A DNA stretch of 64,000 nt from Thermalbibacter longus (lineage in GTDB: Bacteria; Chloroflexota; Chloroflexia; Thermomicrobiales; Thermomicrobiaceae): positions 62,001-126,000 of the forward strand of contig NZ_JAMSLR010000007.1 of the NCBI RefSeq assembly GCF_023806485.1, given 5' to 3'. A model generated the notes under the pieces. It was not told where the DNA came from. It worked only from the letters and a program-made list of their open reading frames with translations, and did no database searches. Shown here in pieces: positions 51,255 to 60,066 of this stretch. Made by a program: the position numbers and the translations under genes. The stretch's first letter is position 1. Every line of letters begins with the position of its first letter.

Positions 51255-51719
51255 CTACTGGACACGTGTGTCGGTCTGTTGTTGCTGTTGAGCAAAGTAC
51301 AGATCGGTCACGTCGATGTTCACCTCGCGGACGGTGAGTCCGGTCATCGAGTTGACCCGGTTCCGGATGTTCCGCCGGACGGCGTCTGCCACCTGGGGGA
51401 TGCTCACGCCGTAGTCGACGATCATGCGCAGGTCCACGGCCGCCTCGCGCTGTCCGACTTCCACGCTGACGCCCTGCGTGCCGATGTTGTCGCCCCCACC
51501 GCCAGCAACGCGCTGGGTCAGCCCGCTCAACGTCCCACCGACTCCTTGCGAGACCAGCTCGTGCACACCCGGAACTTCTCTGGCCGCGATGGCCGCAATC
51601 TTGGCCACCACGTCGTCCGCGATCGTCGTGCGCCCATGCTCGGTCACGAGGTCAGTCGCCCGCGCGGGCGCCGTCTCCTGCGGTCGAGTCTCGGCCACGT
51701 TCTGTCGTGTCTCAGCCAT
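51255..51719 (-). CDS. Asp23/Gls24 envelope-stress protein
   Basis: This 154-residue cytoplasmic protein belongs to the Asp23/Gls24 family. After a polar N-terminal tail comes GRTTIADDVVAKIAAIAAREVPGVHELVSQGVGG, then VSVEVGQREAAVDLRMIVDYGVSIPQVADAVRRNI, the family core. The C-terminus has a Gln run (FAQQQQQTDTRVQ). The ATG at 51719 has GGAGGCCCAG upstream. It is the first gene of the run Asp23, short Asp23, AmaP-like, small membrane protein. The 456 bases upstream (51720-52175) show no confident promoter. Confidence 0.87.
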   Translation of the reverse strand: MAETRQNVAETRPQETAPARATDLVTEHGRTTIADDVVAKIAAIAAREVPGVHELVSQGVGGTLSGLTQRVAGGGGDNIGTQGVSVEVGQREAAVDLRMIVDYGVSIPQVADAVRRNIRNRVNSMTGLTVREVNIDVTDLYFAQQQQQTDTRVQ

Positions 51720-52175
51720 CCTGGGCCTCCTTCTGTATGCACACCAACTCCGATTCGGGGAACAGTCGCTGGGTTGAACTTTACAATAAGCACTCGTGCG
51801 ATGCCACACGGAGCACCCTGCGAGCCAAGCCTGCCGGGTAATCTGGATCACGAGACCCGAAAACGCGCGTTGCTACTGGTTATGTCTGGTACCGAGCCAT
51901 CGCGCTGAGCGCTGCCAGATCCCCGTCTCACCCGACGGGCTCGCTGCTAAGGAGCAAACGGCGGTTTCTCGCACCCTGCCTCATCTTCCCGCGCTGGGCG
52001 AAGAGAGGGTTTGGGGTGGAGACCTGTCAGATTTCGGAGGCTACCTCATACTGGACGGTACGCGTCTGACGGCGTCCGATACGGTACAGGCGGCGAGCTG
52101 CGAAAACGCTCCGGCCAGCACAGCTCAGCCCCGGGAATGCAGCACCGTTGATGCCTGTGGAGTCACAGAGAGGAA
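51720..52175. other. 456-base gap, no feature seen
   Basis: This lies between the Asp23 start and the end of the small minus-strand gene at 52176. I found no gene, tRNA, terminator or promoter. A run CTTATTGTAAAGTTC near 51775-51790 (minus) is A+T-rich but has no matching box. Confidence 0.4.
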
Positions 52176-52580
52176 CTAGCTCGATGCAGCCAGGCAAGCA
52201 AGGACGCGCACGGCAGCGCGCGCGTGTTCCTCCTCCGGTACGTTCTGATACGCTCTTTCGACCAGTTCCGCAGGAATCTCTGCCGGCTCGGCCAGCTCCA
52301 AAAGTTCTGGGTACTCGCGAACGGCCCGGTGCAGGTAGTCCAGAATATGGAAGCCCACCACATCGTGCGTGTCCGGATCTAGCCGATAGGCGAGCCAGTC
52401 AGGATCATCGAAAAAGACACTAACTGCTGGTTTCGCGGGGAGATCCCAGAGCACGAGTAACTCATCCGCTAATGGGTTGTAGGTCACAGTGATGCGTGAC
52501 ACTCGCAGCCGTTCGGCCAGTTCCTCGGGAGACGGGATCCTGGGATGATATTCAAAGGCTAGCCAATCGTTCACGGCCAT
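52176..52580 (-). CDS. Possible antitoxin (DUF2283-like), 134 aa
   Basis: The family is uncertain. The middle part ITVTYNPLADELLVLWDLP resembles the start of DUF2283 proteins (xVxYDPxADxLYI), some of which are antitoxins. The C-terminal ~70 residues are acidic helical (LHRAVREYPELLELAEPAEI). The N-terminus MAVNDWLAFEYHPRIPSPEEL has an E/P-rich helix-turn part that could bind DNA. The ATG at 52580 overlaps the stop of a 58-residue upstream gene (52571-52747) by 10 bases and has GGGGGAGG upstream. This coupling is typical of two-gene modules. The call is a guess. Confidence 0.55.
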   Translation of the reverse strand: MAVNDWLAFEYHPRIPSPEELAERLRVSRITVTYNPLADELLVLWDLPAKPAVSVFFDDPDWLAYRLDPDTHDVVGFHILDYLHRAVREYPELLELAEPAEIPAELVERAYQNVPEEEHARAAVRVLACLAASS

Positions 52581-52747
52581 AGCTGTTCCTCCCCCTGATG
52601 AATGCGGTTGGTCGGGAAAGCAGTGATGATCCTCGCCGGGTCAGTGGAAAAGTCGACCACAACCTTCAGGTACGCCGCGATGGGGACTGAAAGCACGGTC
52701 GTGAACTGGTAATAACAGCTTCCCACAGTGACATGCCCTGTGCTCAT
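52571..52747 (-). CDS. Small protein (58 aa), possible toxin or fragment
   Basis: This 58-residue frame begins with an ATG at 52747 and has a clear alpha/beta character: VTVGSCYYQFTTVLSVP, then YLKVVVDFSTDPARIITAFP and TNRIHQGEEQLWP. The strand VVVDF..PARIITAFPT..I resembles the C-terminal strands of RelE-like or DUF4258-type folds. It is short for those families. An in-frame TGA lies two codons upstream, so the start cannot be much further out. It overlaps the next gene by 10 bases, so translation is coupled. No good ribosome binding site is seen. It may be a truncated toxin-like gene. Confidence 0.5.
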   Translation of the reverse strand: MSTGHVTVGSCYYQFTTVLSVPIAAYLKVVVDFSTDPARIITAFPTNRIHQGEEQLWP

Positions 52748-52860
52748 TATCCATCACATCGCCGTCGGATGCCATGGTACCTTCGTTCTGGTTTATTGGC
52801 ACCGGCAGGTACACTGGGGCGCGAGATGGCGATCGTAGTCATCCACTGGGAGGAATGAGC

Positions 52861-54693
52861 ATGGTGCAGCAGCTCACGCGCGAGCAGATTCCGATCGAGG
52901 AGCGCTGGGAACTGGCCGATCTCTACCCGACCCCGGCCGACTGGGAGGCCGAGCGGCAGGCCGTGCTGGCCGAACTGCCCCGGCTAGAGGGGATGCGCGG
53001 CACGCTGCGGCAGGGCGCCCAGCAGATCCTGGCCGTGCTCACGCTGGCCGACGAGATCGACCAGCGCGTCGAGAAGCTCTTCGCCTACGCGCTCCTGGCC
53101 CGGGACCAGGACACGCGCGACCCCGAGGCGGTCCAGCGCTACGAGCAGGCGATGTCGCTGGCGGTGGCTGCCAGCCGCGCCGCTGCCTGGATCGCGCCCG
53201 AGCTGCTGGCTTTCACCGACGACGAGCTCCGCGCCTTCCTGGAGCAAGAGCCAGGGCTGGCACCCTTCCGACGCGAGATCGAGCAGACGATCCGGATGCG
53301 CCCGCACACCCGCTCGGCGGAGGTCGAGGAGCTGCTGGCCGAGACGGCCGAGCTGGCCCGCGCGCCGTCAAATGCCTTCACCTTCCTCGACAACGCCGAC
53401 ATCCGCTACGGCGTCGTCATCGACGAGGACGGTACCGAGATCGAGCTGACCAAGGGCCGCTACCTCCTGCTCCTCGAGCGACGGAACCGGCAGGTACGCC
53501 AGCAGGCGTACGAGGTGTTCCACGCGCCATACCTGGCCCATCGCCACACGCTCGGTGCGCTGCTCGCCGGGAGCACACAGGCGGACGTCTTCTACGCGCG
53601 CGCTCGCCGCTACGAGTCGGCGCTTCAGGCCGCGCTGTACCCGAACGCCATCCCGCTCGAGGTCTACACCACACTCATCGAGCTCGTGCGACAGCACGCG
53701 CCGCTGCTGCAGCGCTACCTCCGCCTGCGCAAGCAGGCGCTCGGGCTCGGCGAGCTGCGCGCCTTCGACCTCTACGTCCCGCTGGTCGAGCGCCCGGAGC
53801 GGACCTATACGTACGCCGAAGCCCGCGACCTGGTGCTGGCAGCCATGGAGCCGCTGGGTCCGGAGTACACCGAGCCGTTACGCCAGGGTCTGCATTCCCG
53901 CTGGGTCGACGTCCACGAGACGCCGGGCAAGCGATCGGGCGGCTATAGCTTGGGTGTCTATGGCGTCCACCCGTACATCCTGCTGAACTGGAACGGCACG
54001 CTCCGCGAGGTGTTCGTGCTGGCCCACGAGGTCGGCCACGCGATGCACTCCTACTTCTCCTCGCGAGCCCAGCCGCACCCGACCTCGCAGTACACGATCT
54101 TCGTGGCCGAAGTCGCCTCCACGTTCAACGAGCGGCTGCTCACCGCTCACCTGCTGGACATCACCGGCGACCCGCGCGAGCGGGCCGCGCTGGTCAACGA
54201 CGCGCTCGAGACGTTCCGCACGACGCTCTGGCGCCAGACGCTCTTCGCCGAGTTCGAGCTGCTCACGCACCAGGCGGTCGAGCGGGGTGAGGGGTTAAGT
54301 CCCGACTGGATGACGCGGGAGTATGGCCGGCTGCTGCGCGAGTATTACGGGCCGGATCTCGTGGTGGATGAGCAGGTGGCCCACGAGTGGAGCCGGGTGC
54401 CGCACTTCCACCGCGGCTTCTACGTGTTCCAGTACGCGACCGGGCTGGTGGCGGCAACCGCGCTGGCGCGCGCGGTGCTCTCCGGCGACGAGGATGCACG
54501 CCGCCGTTACCTGGCGTTCCTGGCCGCCGGCTCCTCCAAAGACTCGCTCGACCTGCTGCGCGACGCTGGGGTGGACCTGACCACGCCGGAGCCGTACCTG
54601 GCCGCCTTCGCCACCGTCGAGCAGGATCTCGACACGCTGGAGGCGGCGCTGCGCGAGCTGGGGCTGATACCAGGGGATGAGCCGTCTCGGTGA
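52861..54693 (+). CDS. pepF: Oligoendopeptidase F (M3B)
   Basis: This 610-residue zinc peptidase of family M3B cuts short peptides in the cytoplasm. The zinc motif HExxH is in VLAHEVGHAMHSYFSSRAQP near residue 390, with the third ligand Glu in TIFVAEVASTFNERLL. The N-terminal part IPIEERWELADLYPTPADWEAER is typical of PepF, as are RYGVVIDEDGTEIELTKGRY and the C-terminal HFHRGFYVFQYATGLVAATALARA. The ATG at 52861 follows GGAGG by 7 bases; an ATG at 52855 is too close to that site. A REP-like palindrome lies 50 bases after the stop. Confidence 0.94.
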   Translation: MVQQLTREQIPIEERWELADLYPTPADWEAERQAVLAELPRLEGMRGTLRQGAQQILAVLTLADEIDQRVEKLFAYALLARDQDTRDPEAVQRYEQAMSLAVAASRAAAWIAPELLAFTDDELRAFLEQEPGLAPFRREIEQTIRMRPHTRSAEVEELLAETAELARAPSNAFTFLDNADIRYGVVIDEDGTEIELTKGRYLLLLERRNRQVRQQAYEVFHAPYLAHRHTLGALLAGSTQADVFYARARRYESALQAALYPNAIPLEVYTTLIELVRQHAPLLQRYLRLRKQALGLGELRAFDLYVPLVERPERTYTYAEARDLVLAAMEPLGPEYTEPLRQGLHSRWVDVHETPGKRSGGYSLGVYGVHPYILLNWNGTLREVFVLAHEVGHAMHSYFSSRAQPHPTSQYTIFVAEVASTFNERLLTAHLLDITGDPRERAALVNDALETFRTTLWRQTLFAEFELLTHQAVERGEGLSPDWMTREYGRLLREYYGPDLVVDEQVAHEWSRVPHFHRGFYVFQYATGLVAATALARAVLSGDEDARRRYLAFLAAGSSKDSLDLLRDAGVDLTTPEPYLAAFATVEQDLDTLEAALRELGLIPGDEPSR

Positions 54694-54743
54694 CTCCGCC
54701 CGCGCGTGCCCGCCTCACGCCCTTGAAGGCGCTGACTACTGGA

Positions 54744-54775
54744 CGGTAGGGATGACCGGCCGGTCATCCCTACCG
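54744..54775. repeat. REP-like perfect palindrome (copy 1)
   Basis: A 32-base perfect palindrome with 16-base arms, CGGTAGGGATGACCGG and CCGGTCATCCCTACCG, lies between the pepF stop and the menG stop. A related element is at 56423-56444. Such GTAGGG-start elements with a CCGG centre are typical of dispersed REP-type repeats. It could also stop transcription from both sides. Confidence 0.7.
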
Positions 54776-54940
54776 GATGGTCTGCGGGGGAGTGAGCTGC
54801 AGACGACCGGCTCGGTCGGTGGGGAAGCGGCACAATGCCTAGCCTATCGTTCTGATCCGGCTCACGGGGGGGATGGCTGGCGAAACCGGGGTCTGGGAGG
54901 CTGCCGGGATCGCCCGCCGGTTGGGTCTGAGCCGCGTTGC

Positions 54941-55681
54941 TCAGACCGCGGCGCATGGCCGAATCGCCACGTGCAGGGCCACCGTGCCCAGCATCAGCCG
55001 CCGGAAGCGCACCTCGGCGAGCCCGGCGCCGGCCAGCATGCCGGCCAGCGTCTCGGCGTCGGGGAAGGCGCCCGTCGAGCGCGGCAGGTAGCCGTAGGCG
55101 TCGCGATCGCCGCTGACCAGCCCGCCGATGAGGGGCACGATCTGGTCGAAGTAGAGGTGGAAGAGCGGCGCCAGCCACTGCTGCCGCACCGGCGTGGTCT
55201 CCAGGATCACGAGCCGCCCGCCCGGCCGCAGCACCCGCGCCATCTCGGCGATGCCGGCCTGGTAGTCCGGCAAGTTGCGCAGGCCGAAGCCGATGGTGCA
55301 GGCGTCGAAGGTCGCGTCGGGGAACGGCAGGCGCATCGCGTCCGCGCAGACCAGCTCGATGTGGGGATGTCCCAGCCGGCGGAGCTTCTCCGCTGCGCTG
55401 CGCAGCATTTCCCGCGAGAAGTCGAGCGCGACCACCCGCGCGGCACCCTGGCGCGCCAGCTCGATGGCCAGATCCCCGGTGCCGCTGGCGACGTCGAGGA
55501 CACAGCCGCGGCCGCCGGCCAGCGCCTCGCGCGCCGCCAGCCGGCGCCAGGCCACGTCGCGCCCGCCGGTCATCAGGCGGTTCATCAGATCGTAGCGCCG
55601 GGAGATCCGGTCGAACATCGACCGGACTTCCTCAGATGGGCGCAAGGCCCCTGGCCGTCCTCGCTGGCTCTGCTGCGCCAT
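54941..55681 (-). CDS. menG: Demethylmenaquinone methyltransferase
   Basis: This 246-residue SAM-dependent enzyme of the UbiE/MenG family makes menaquinone (or ubiquinone) by C-methylation. It shows the family start MFDRISRRYDLMNRLMTGGRDVAWRR, the SAM motif VLDVASGTGDLAIELARQG, VVALDFSREML and the second motif FGLRNLPDYQAGIAEMARVLRPGG. The end has the conserved YGYLPRSTGAFPDAETLAGML. The frame continues far upstream, but the ATG at 55681 gives a normal length; 55708 is a rival. It is convergent with pepF. Chloroflexota use menaquinone, which favours MenG by inference. Confidence 0.92.
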   Translation of the reverse strand: MAQQSQRGRPGALRPSEEVRSMFDRISRRYDLMNRLMTGGRDVAWRRLAAREALAGGRGCVLDVASGTGDLAIELARQGAARVVALDFSREMLRSAAEKLRRLGHPHIELVCADAMRLPFPDATFDACTIGFGLRNLPDYQAGIAEMARVLRPGGRLVILETTPVRQQWLAPLFHLYFDQIVPLIGGLVSGDRDAYGYLPRSTGAFPDAETLAGMLAGAGLAEVRFRRLMLGTVALHVAIRPCAAV

Positions 55682-55755
55682 CCCCACGCCTGGCCGAACG
55701 CGGCCCATTCTGCCGGTCACCGGCTCTGTGATGTACCACGGCGACCGCCCGTGCG

Positions 55756-56343
55756 CTACTCGCCCCGGCGATAGGTGCCAGTGAGCACCCCGCGAGCCAG
55801 CGCGTGGCCGGCGATCGCCTCCAGCACCGCCGCTCGCCCGGCGCCGGGCGGCAGGCCGAGGGGGGCATCGAGCGCGTAGAGCGTGAAACGGTAGCGGTGC
55901 TGCTCGCCGCGCGGCGGGCAGGGGCCGCCGTAGCCGGTCCGGCCGAAGTCGTTCTCGCCCTGCTTCCCGCCGCCCGGCAGCTCTCGCCCCGCCGGCACGC
56001 CCTCGGGTAGCGAGCGGGCTTCCGCCGGCAGGTCGTAGACGAGCCAGTGGGTGAAGGTGCCGCCGGGCGCGTCGGAGTCGTCCATGACAAGGGCGAGGGC
56101 GCGCGTCCCCTCGGGTGGGTCCGACCAGGAGAGCGGAGGCGAGATGTCCTCGCCGTCGCAGGTGAAGCGCTGAGGGATCGCCGCGTCCGCGGCGAAGGCG
56201 GGGCTGGTCAAGTTCATAGTCGCAGGCGCCTCCGGTAGCTCCGGCCCTGCGCGACGGCCCGGCAGCGCGCAGGCCGCACTGGCCAGACAGAGCACCATTG
56301 CGAGCGTGCGGGCGATTCGAGCCGGCGTCAGCATTCGTCTCAT
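55756..56343 (-). CDS. PEBP/YbhB-like lipoprotein
   Basis: This 195-residue exported protein belongs to the YbhB/YbcL (phosphatidylethanolamine-binding) family. An N-terminal signal (ARTLAMVLCLASAAC) could be a lipobox ending at Cys25, so it may be a lipoprotein. The PEBP core is SPAFAADAAIPQRFTCDGEDISPPLSWSDPPEGT, then LALVMDDSDAPGGTFTHWLVYDLPAEARSLPEG, and GYGGPCPPRGEQHRYRFTLYALD with the family GPCPP motif. The ATG at 56343 begins the signal. It lies 74 bases before menG on the same strand. The ligand is unknown. Confidence 0.86.
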   Translation of the reverse strand: MRRMLTPARIARTLAMVLCLASAACALPGRRAGPELPEAPATMNLTSPAFAADAAIPQRFTCDGEDISPPLSWSDPPEGTRALALVMDDSDAPGGTFTHWLVYDLPAEARSLPEGVPAGRELPGGGKQGENDFGRTGYGGPCPPRGEQHRYRFTLYALDAPLGLPPGAGRAAVLEAIAGHALARGVLTGTYRRGE

Positions 56344-56422
56344 CGGTACGGTGCATCCCCTGGGTCTCAGTCTACGACACGTGCGACAACCCGGTGCGGC
56401 CTCACCGCTCCCATCACTGCGC

Positions 56423-56444
56423 GGGGCGACCAGCCGGTCGCCCC
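56423..56444. repeat. REP-like inverted repeat (copy 2)
   Basis: GGGGCGACC (56423-56431), AGCC, GGTCGCCCC (56436-56444) form a 9-bp hairpin, followed by TACG. It lies in the gap before the ABC gene and resembles the copy at 54744-54775 (GGG-CGACC-CCGG/GGTCG-CCC logic). Confidence 0.6.
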
Positions 56445-56562
56445 TACGAACAGGAGAGGCGGAACCTGAGCCCGCGCCCGCCGCGGCAGCGACTCACGCG
56501 CGAGCGACCCGCGCTGCGGTCGTGGGCGTCCGCCCTAGTACTCGCATGGAAGAAGCCAGCCA

Positions 56563-56592
56563 TTGACGGACCTGGCGTGAGGCCGCTAAGAT
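56563..56592 (+). promoter_or_regulatory. Promoter of the ABC exporter operon
   Basis: TTGACG (56563-56568), 18 bases, TAAGAT (56587-56592). The ABC ATPase starts 80 bases later at 56672. The 328-base gap 56344-56671 also holds the REP copy. Confidence 0.65.
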
Positions 56593-56671
56593 TCGTTCAA
56601 CTGCCTCTGGGGGACGGCCACCGCTCACCGATAGACACGAACGACAAGACCGAGAGCGGCGAGGGGTTTTC

Positions 56672-57406
56672 ATGGAGAACCACACGTGCTCGCGAGAAGC
56701 AGCTCAAAGCTCGGCCAGGCCCGAGCTGCTGCGGGTGGACCGGGTCAGCCGGGCGTTCGTCACACCGGCGGAGACCGTCCACGCGGTGCGCGAGGTCTCG
56801 TTCGCCGCGCGGGCTGGCGAGTTCGTCTGTATCTTCGGCCCCAGCGGATCGGGCAAAACCACCCTGCTCAACCTGATCGCCGGGCTGGACGTGCCCGATA
56901 GCGGCACGATCCACGTGGCCGGTGTCGACGTCGGCGCGCTGGACGAGGCCGGGCGGGCACGGCTGCGGCTGGAGACGGTGGGCGTGGTCTTCCAGGACCA
57001 CCAGCTCATTGAGGAGTTCACCGCCTGGGAGAACGTGGCGCTGCCGCTGGAGGTGCGCGGGGTGCCGCTCGAGCAGGCCCGAGCGGCCGCGCTGGCCGAG
57101 CTGGAGCGGGTCGGGCTCGGGGGCCTAACAGACCGCCTGCCCAGCCAGCTCTCAGGCGGGCAGCGCCAGCGGGTCGGCATCGCCCGGGCGCTCGCCGGGC
57201 AGCGCCGGGTGCTGCTGGCCGACGAGCCCACCGGCTCGCTCGACTCGGCCAACTCGCGGGCGCTGTTCGCGCTCGTCCGCGCGCTCTGCGAACAGGGCAC
57301 GCTGGCGGTGGTCTGCTCGCACGATCCCCTGTGCCAGGAGTACGCCGATACCGTCTACGAGATGGTCGATGGGCGCCTGAGCCGGCGCGAGGTGGTGAGG
57401 GTCTGA
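56672..57406 (+). CDS. ABC transporter ATPase (LolD/MacB type)
   Basis: This 244-residue ATPase works with the following FtsX-type permease. Walker A is FGPSGSGKTTLLNLIAGLD, the Q-loop GVVFQDHQLIEEFTAWENVALP, the signature LSGGQRQRVGIARALAG and Walker B RVLLADEPTGSLDS, with the H-loop CSHDPL. The tail is typical of the LolD-FtsE-MacB branch, which drives lipoprotein release or cell-envelope export. The ATG at 56672 has GAGGGG upstream. The permease starts 4 bases after the stop, so the two are one operon with the promoter at 56563. Confidence 0.92.
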   Translation: MENHTCSREAAQSSARPELLRVDRVSRAFVTPAETVHAVREVSFAARAGEFVCIFGPSGSGKTTLLNLIAGLDVPDSGTIHVAGVDVGALDEAGRARLRLETVGVVFQDHQLIEEFTAWENVALPLEVRGVPLEQARAAALAELERVGLGGLTDRLPSQLSGGQRQRVGIARALAGQRRVLLADEPTGSLDSANSRALFALVRALCEQGTLAVVCSHDPLCQEYADTVYEMVDGRLSRREVVRV

Positions 57407-57410
57407 GCGA

Positions 57411-59969
57411 ATGCCCAGCAGGCGACCGCTCCAGCGCCGATCCGGACGCGGGCGAGGTGGAGTGCCCCGGAGCTCCCGCCCGTCCGGGATCCGCCTGCGC
57501 CCCTCGCTCGCTCTCTCCCTCCGGCTCGGGCACCGGTTCATGCGCAACCGGTCGCTGGCGGCTTCCTCCTGGCTCCTGGCGGCGATCGCTGCGACGGTGG
57601 TCGCCGCTTATATCCTGATGAGCGCCTACACCCTCACGGGCGAGCAGGTGGTCGAGCGCGACCTGGGGCGCTTCGAATTTACCGCCAATCTGAGCCGGGT
57701 AACGTCGCTCGCGCCTCAGGATGCCGGGCTGGTGCGCACGATCGAGGCGGCGGCGCTGGCCGGGGGTGCCTCCGAGGCGATGGTGCTTCTGATCTCTGTA
57801 GACGACATCCGACCGGCTCAGGCGAATCCGCCACGCACCTGGTACTTCGAGACCGACTGGTCACGTGCTCCATTCCCCGGCCGCTATGTGCTGCTCGCCG
57901 GCCGCTGGCCCGAGCGCCCGGGTGAAGTCACCGTCGCGCGAACCAGACGGGGAGCGCTGGCCTCCCCCGGCGACATCTTGCCCGTGCTGGCCGGCCACGA
58001 GCAGTTCCAGGTCGTCGGGCTCGTCGACGACCGCTACGGCGACTACCACGAGATCCTGGCGGCGCCGGGCACGTTCGGGACGATCGGCGAGGCAGCCCTG
58101 CAGGCCTTCCCGCGCGTCAGCGCCGTTCCGGTGCTCTACTGGGAGGGGGGTGAGCGCCAGCGGGTGATCGACTCGGTGAGCGCGGAGCTCGCCCAGGAGC
58201 TGGAGCTGCCGGCAGGCGAGGTGGCCCACACCCTGGCGGAGGTGACCCAGGACCGCGCGCAGGTGCGAAGCGCCGCGCCGCGGTCCTGGGTCGAGCGGCT
58301 GCCGGGGAGCTACACGGTGCCGTCGCTGCTGCTGCCTGCCCTCGCCTCGCTGGCGGTCTTTGCCCTGGGCCAGCGACGACTGCGGCGTAGCGGCCGGCTT
58401 CTGGTGGCCTTAGGGCTGTCGCCGGCCCGCGCCGCGCTCGCGCTCGGCGTGGCGGTGAGCGGCTGGATACTGGTCGCGCTCGTGGCTGGGCTGGCCCTGG
58501 GCGTGGGGATCGGGCTTGCCGGCAGGCTCGTCATCGAGGAGTTCGAGCTGCGGGCACAGGAGCTCTCGCCGTTCCCGAGCCTGATCGACCCAGTCGCCCG
58601 GCTGGCGGTGGGGGCGGTCGCCGCCTGTGTGGCCGGCACCGCGCTGTCCTGGCTGGCACTGGGCGAGCAGCCCCCGATCCAGGACCCGGCAGCCTATCAG
58701 GGGCAGCCTGAGACGTCGCGGCGTCGTCGCCACCTCGCGAACGTGCGTCACGGCCTGGCAGTGCTCGTCGCCTGCGTTTCGATCGTGCTGGTCTCCCGGC
58801 TGGACAGGGTCGAGGAGGCGATGGTGCTTGCCGGGACGGTAGCCGCCACCGTGCTGCTCCTAGTACCGGAGGCGCTGGAGTGGGCGTTGCCCCTGTTCCC
58901 ACGTCAAGATCCGCGCCTCCGGCTCGCTCGACGGAACCTCGAACACGAGCGCGCTCGCGGCGCCGTCACCGTCACCGTGCTGGCCGCGGTGCTCGGCCTC
59001 TCCCTGGGCTACCTCGGCTTGATCGAGACCCTGATCGCGACCAACGAGCAGCAGCGCATCCCACCGGTCGCACCCGGCCAGCTTCTGGTGAGTGGAGGGC
59101 CATCGGCAGGGATACCGGCAGTGGTGCGCGACCGGCTGGGCGGGTACGACCCGCCGGTGCACCTGCGCTATCTCGGGGAGCAGGGTATCCTCGTCATGAT
59201 GCGGCATGACCTAGGGATCATTCTGGTGCTGGACACGGTGGACGACGTGGGCCGCCTGCTCGGCCGCTCGTTGACGGCTGAGGAAGCGGCGCTGCTGGCC
59301 GGGGGCGGCATGCTCGCCTGGGACGGCGAGGAGAGCGGCGAGCGCACGCTGGTCTACGACGAGCGGGAGGTACGGCTCCGGGCACTCGCCGTTCGCATCT
59401 ATCCTGGATGGAGACACAGCCATAATGGGGTGATGCTGGCCGCCACCGCGGAGCGGCTCGGGCTGCCGGTCAGCGATGGGGGCCTGCTCTTCACCGGGAT
59501 CCCGAACACCGAAGCCCAGGCGGCGCGACAGGCGGTGCTGGACGCCGGCCTGGACCCCTCTCAGGTCCGGATCTACGAGCGTCGTGAGCTCATCGTGCCG
59601 CAGGCGCTCTTCGCTGGAGCCGCCGGCCTGATGCTGGTCGTGCTGCTGGGTAGCATCGCGCTCTCGCGCGCCCAGGTGGCAACCATGCGGCGGTACCTGG
59701 GCAGCCTGATCGCGGTCGGGCTCTCGCCGGGCTGGGCGCGGCAGGTGGTGATGGCCCAGAACGCCTTCCTCCTCGCGGTGAGCACGATCCTGGCGCTGGT
59801 GATGGCGATCCCAACGGTCGTCATCACGGCCTGGCGGATGCCTGACTTCGTGCTCAGCCTCCCCTGGCCGGCGATAGGGATGGCCATCGCAGCCTGCTAC
59901 CTCGCCGTGCTGCTCGCCACGGTGCTGGCCTGCAGGGAGCTTCGTGCTTCCGATCGCAGCGCACTCTGA
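57411..59969 (+). CDS. FtsX-like ABC permease (852 aa)
   Basis: This inner-membrane permease of the MacB/FtsX type should mechano-transmit energy to extracytoplasmic substrates. A first membrane segment (SWLLAAIAATVVAAYILMSAY) is followed by a large extracytoplasmic part, then a group of segments from about residue 300 (PSLLLPALASLAVFALG, VSGWILVALVAGLALGVGIG, LVACVSIVLVSR). A second large domain follows, and the last four segments carry the FtsX pattern (AGLMLVVLLGSIALSRAQ, FLLAVSTILALVMAIPTVVITAW). It is longer than usual. The Arg-rich first 40 residues may mean a later start. The substrate is unknown. Confidence 0.85.
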   Translation: MPSRRPLQRRSGRGRGGVPRSSRPSGIRLRPSLALSLRLGHRFMRNRSLAASSWLLAAIAATVVAAYILMSAYTLTGEQVVERDLGRFEFTANLSRVTSLAPQDAGLVRTIEAAALAGGASEAMVLLISVDDIRPAQANPPRTWYFETDWSRAPFPGRYVLLAGRWPERPGEVTVARTRRGALASPGDILPVLAGHEQFQVVGLVDDRYGDYHEILAAPGTFGTIGEAALQAFPRVSAVPVLYWEGGERQRVIDSVSAELAQELELPAGEVAHTLAEVTQDRAQVRSAAPRSWVERLPGSYTVPSLLLPALASLAVFALGQRRLRRSGRLLVALGLSPARAALALGVAVSGWILVALVAGLALGVGIGLAGRLVIEEFELRAQELSPFPSLIDPVARLAVGAVAACVAGTALSWLALGEQPPIQDPAAYQGQPETSRRRRHLANVRHGLAVLVACVSIVLVSRLDRVEEAMVLAGTVAATVLLLVPEALEWALPLFPRQDPRLRLARRNLEHERARGAVTVTVLAAVLGLSLGYLGLIETLIATNEQQRIPPVAPGQLLVSGGPSAGIPAVVRDRLGGYDPPVHLRYLGEQGILVMMRHDLGIILVLDTVDDVGRLLGRSLTAEEAALLAGGGMLAWDGEESGERTLVYDEREVRLRALAVRIYPGWRHSHNGVMLAATAERLGLPVSDGGLLFTGIPNTEAQAARQAVLDAGLDPSQVRIYERRELIVPQALFAGAAGLMLVVLLGSIALSRAQVATMRRYLGSLIAVGLSPGWARQVVMAQNAFLLAVSTILALVMAIPTVVITAWRMPDFVLSLPWPAIGMAIAACYLAVLLATVLACRELRASDRSAL

Positions 59970-60066
59970 GGAGCACCGCTGGTTCGCGCACCGGTCACTC
60001 CGAGATCCGCCGCTCGATGGCGTATCATCTTCCCGGTCCCGCCGCGAGGGCACGAGGGGGAGAGGG

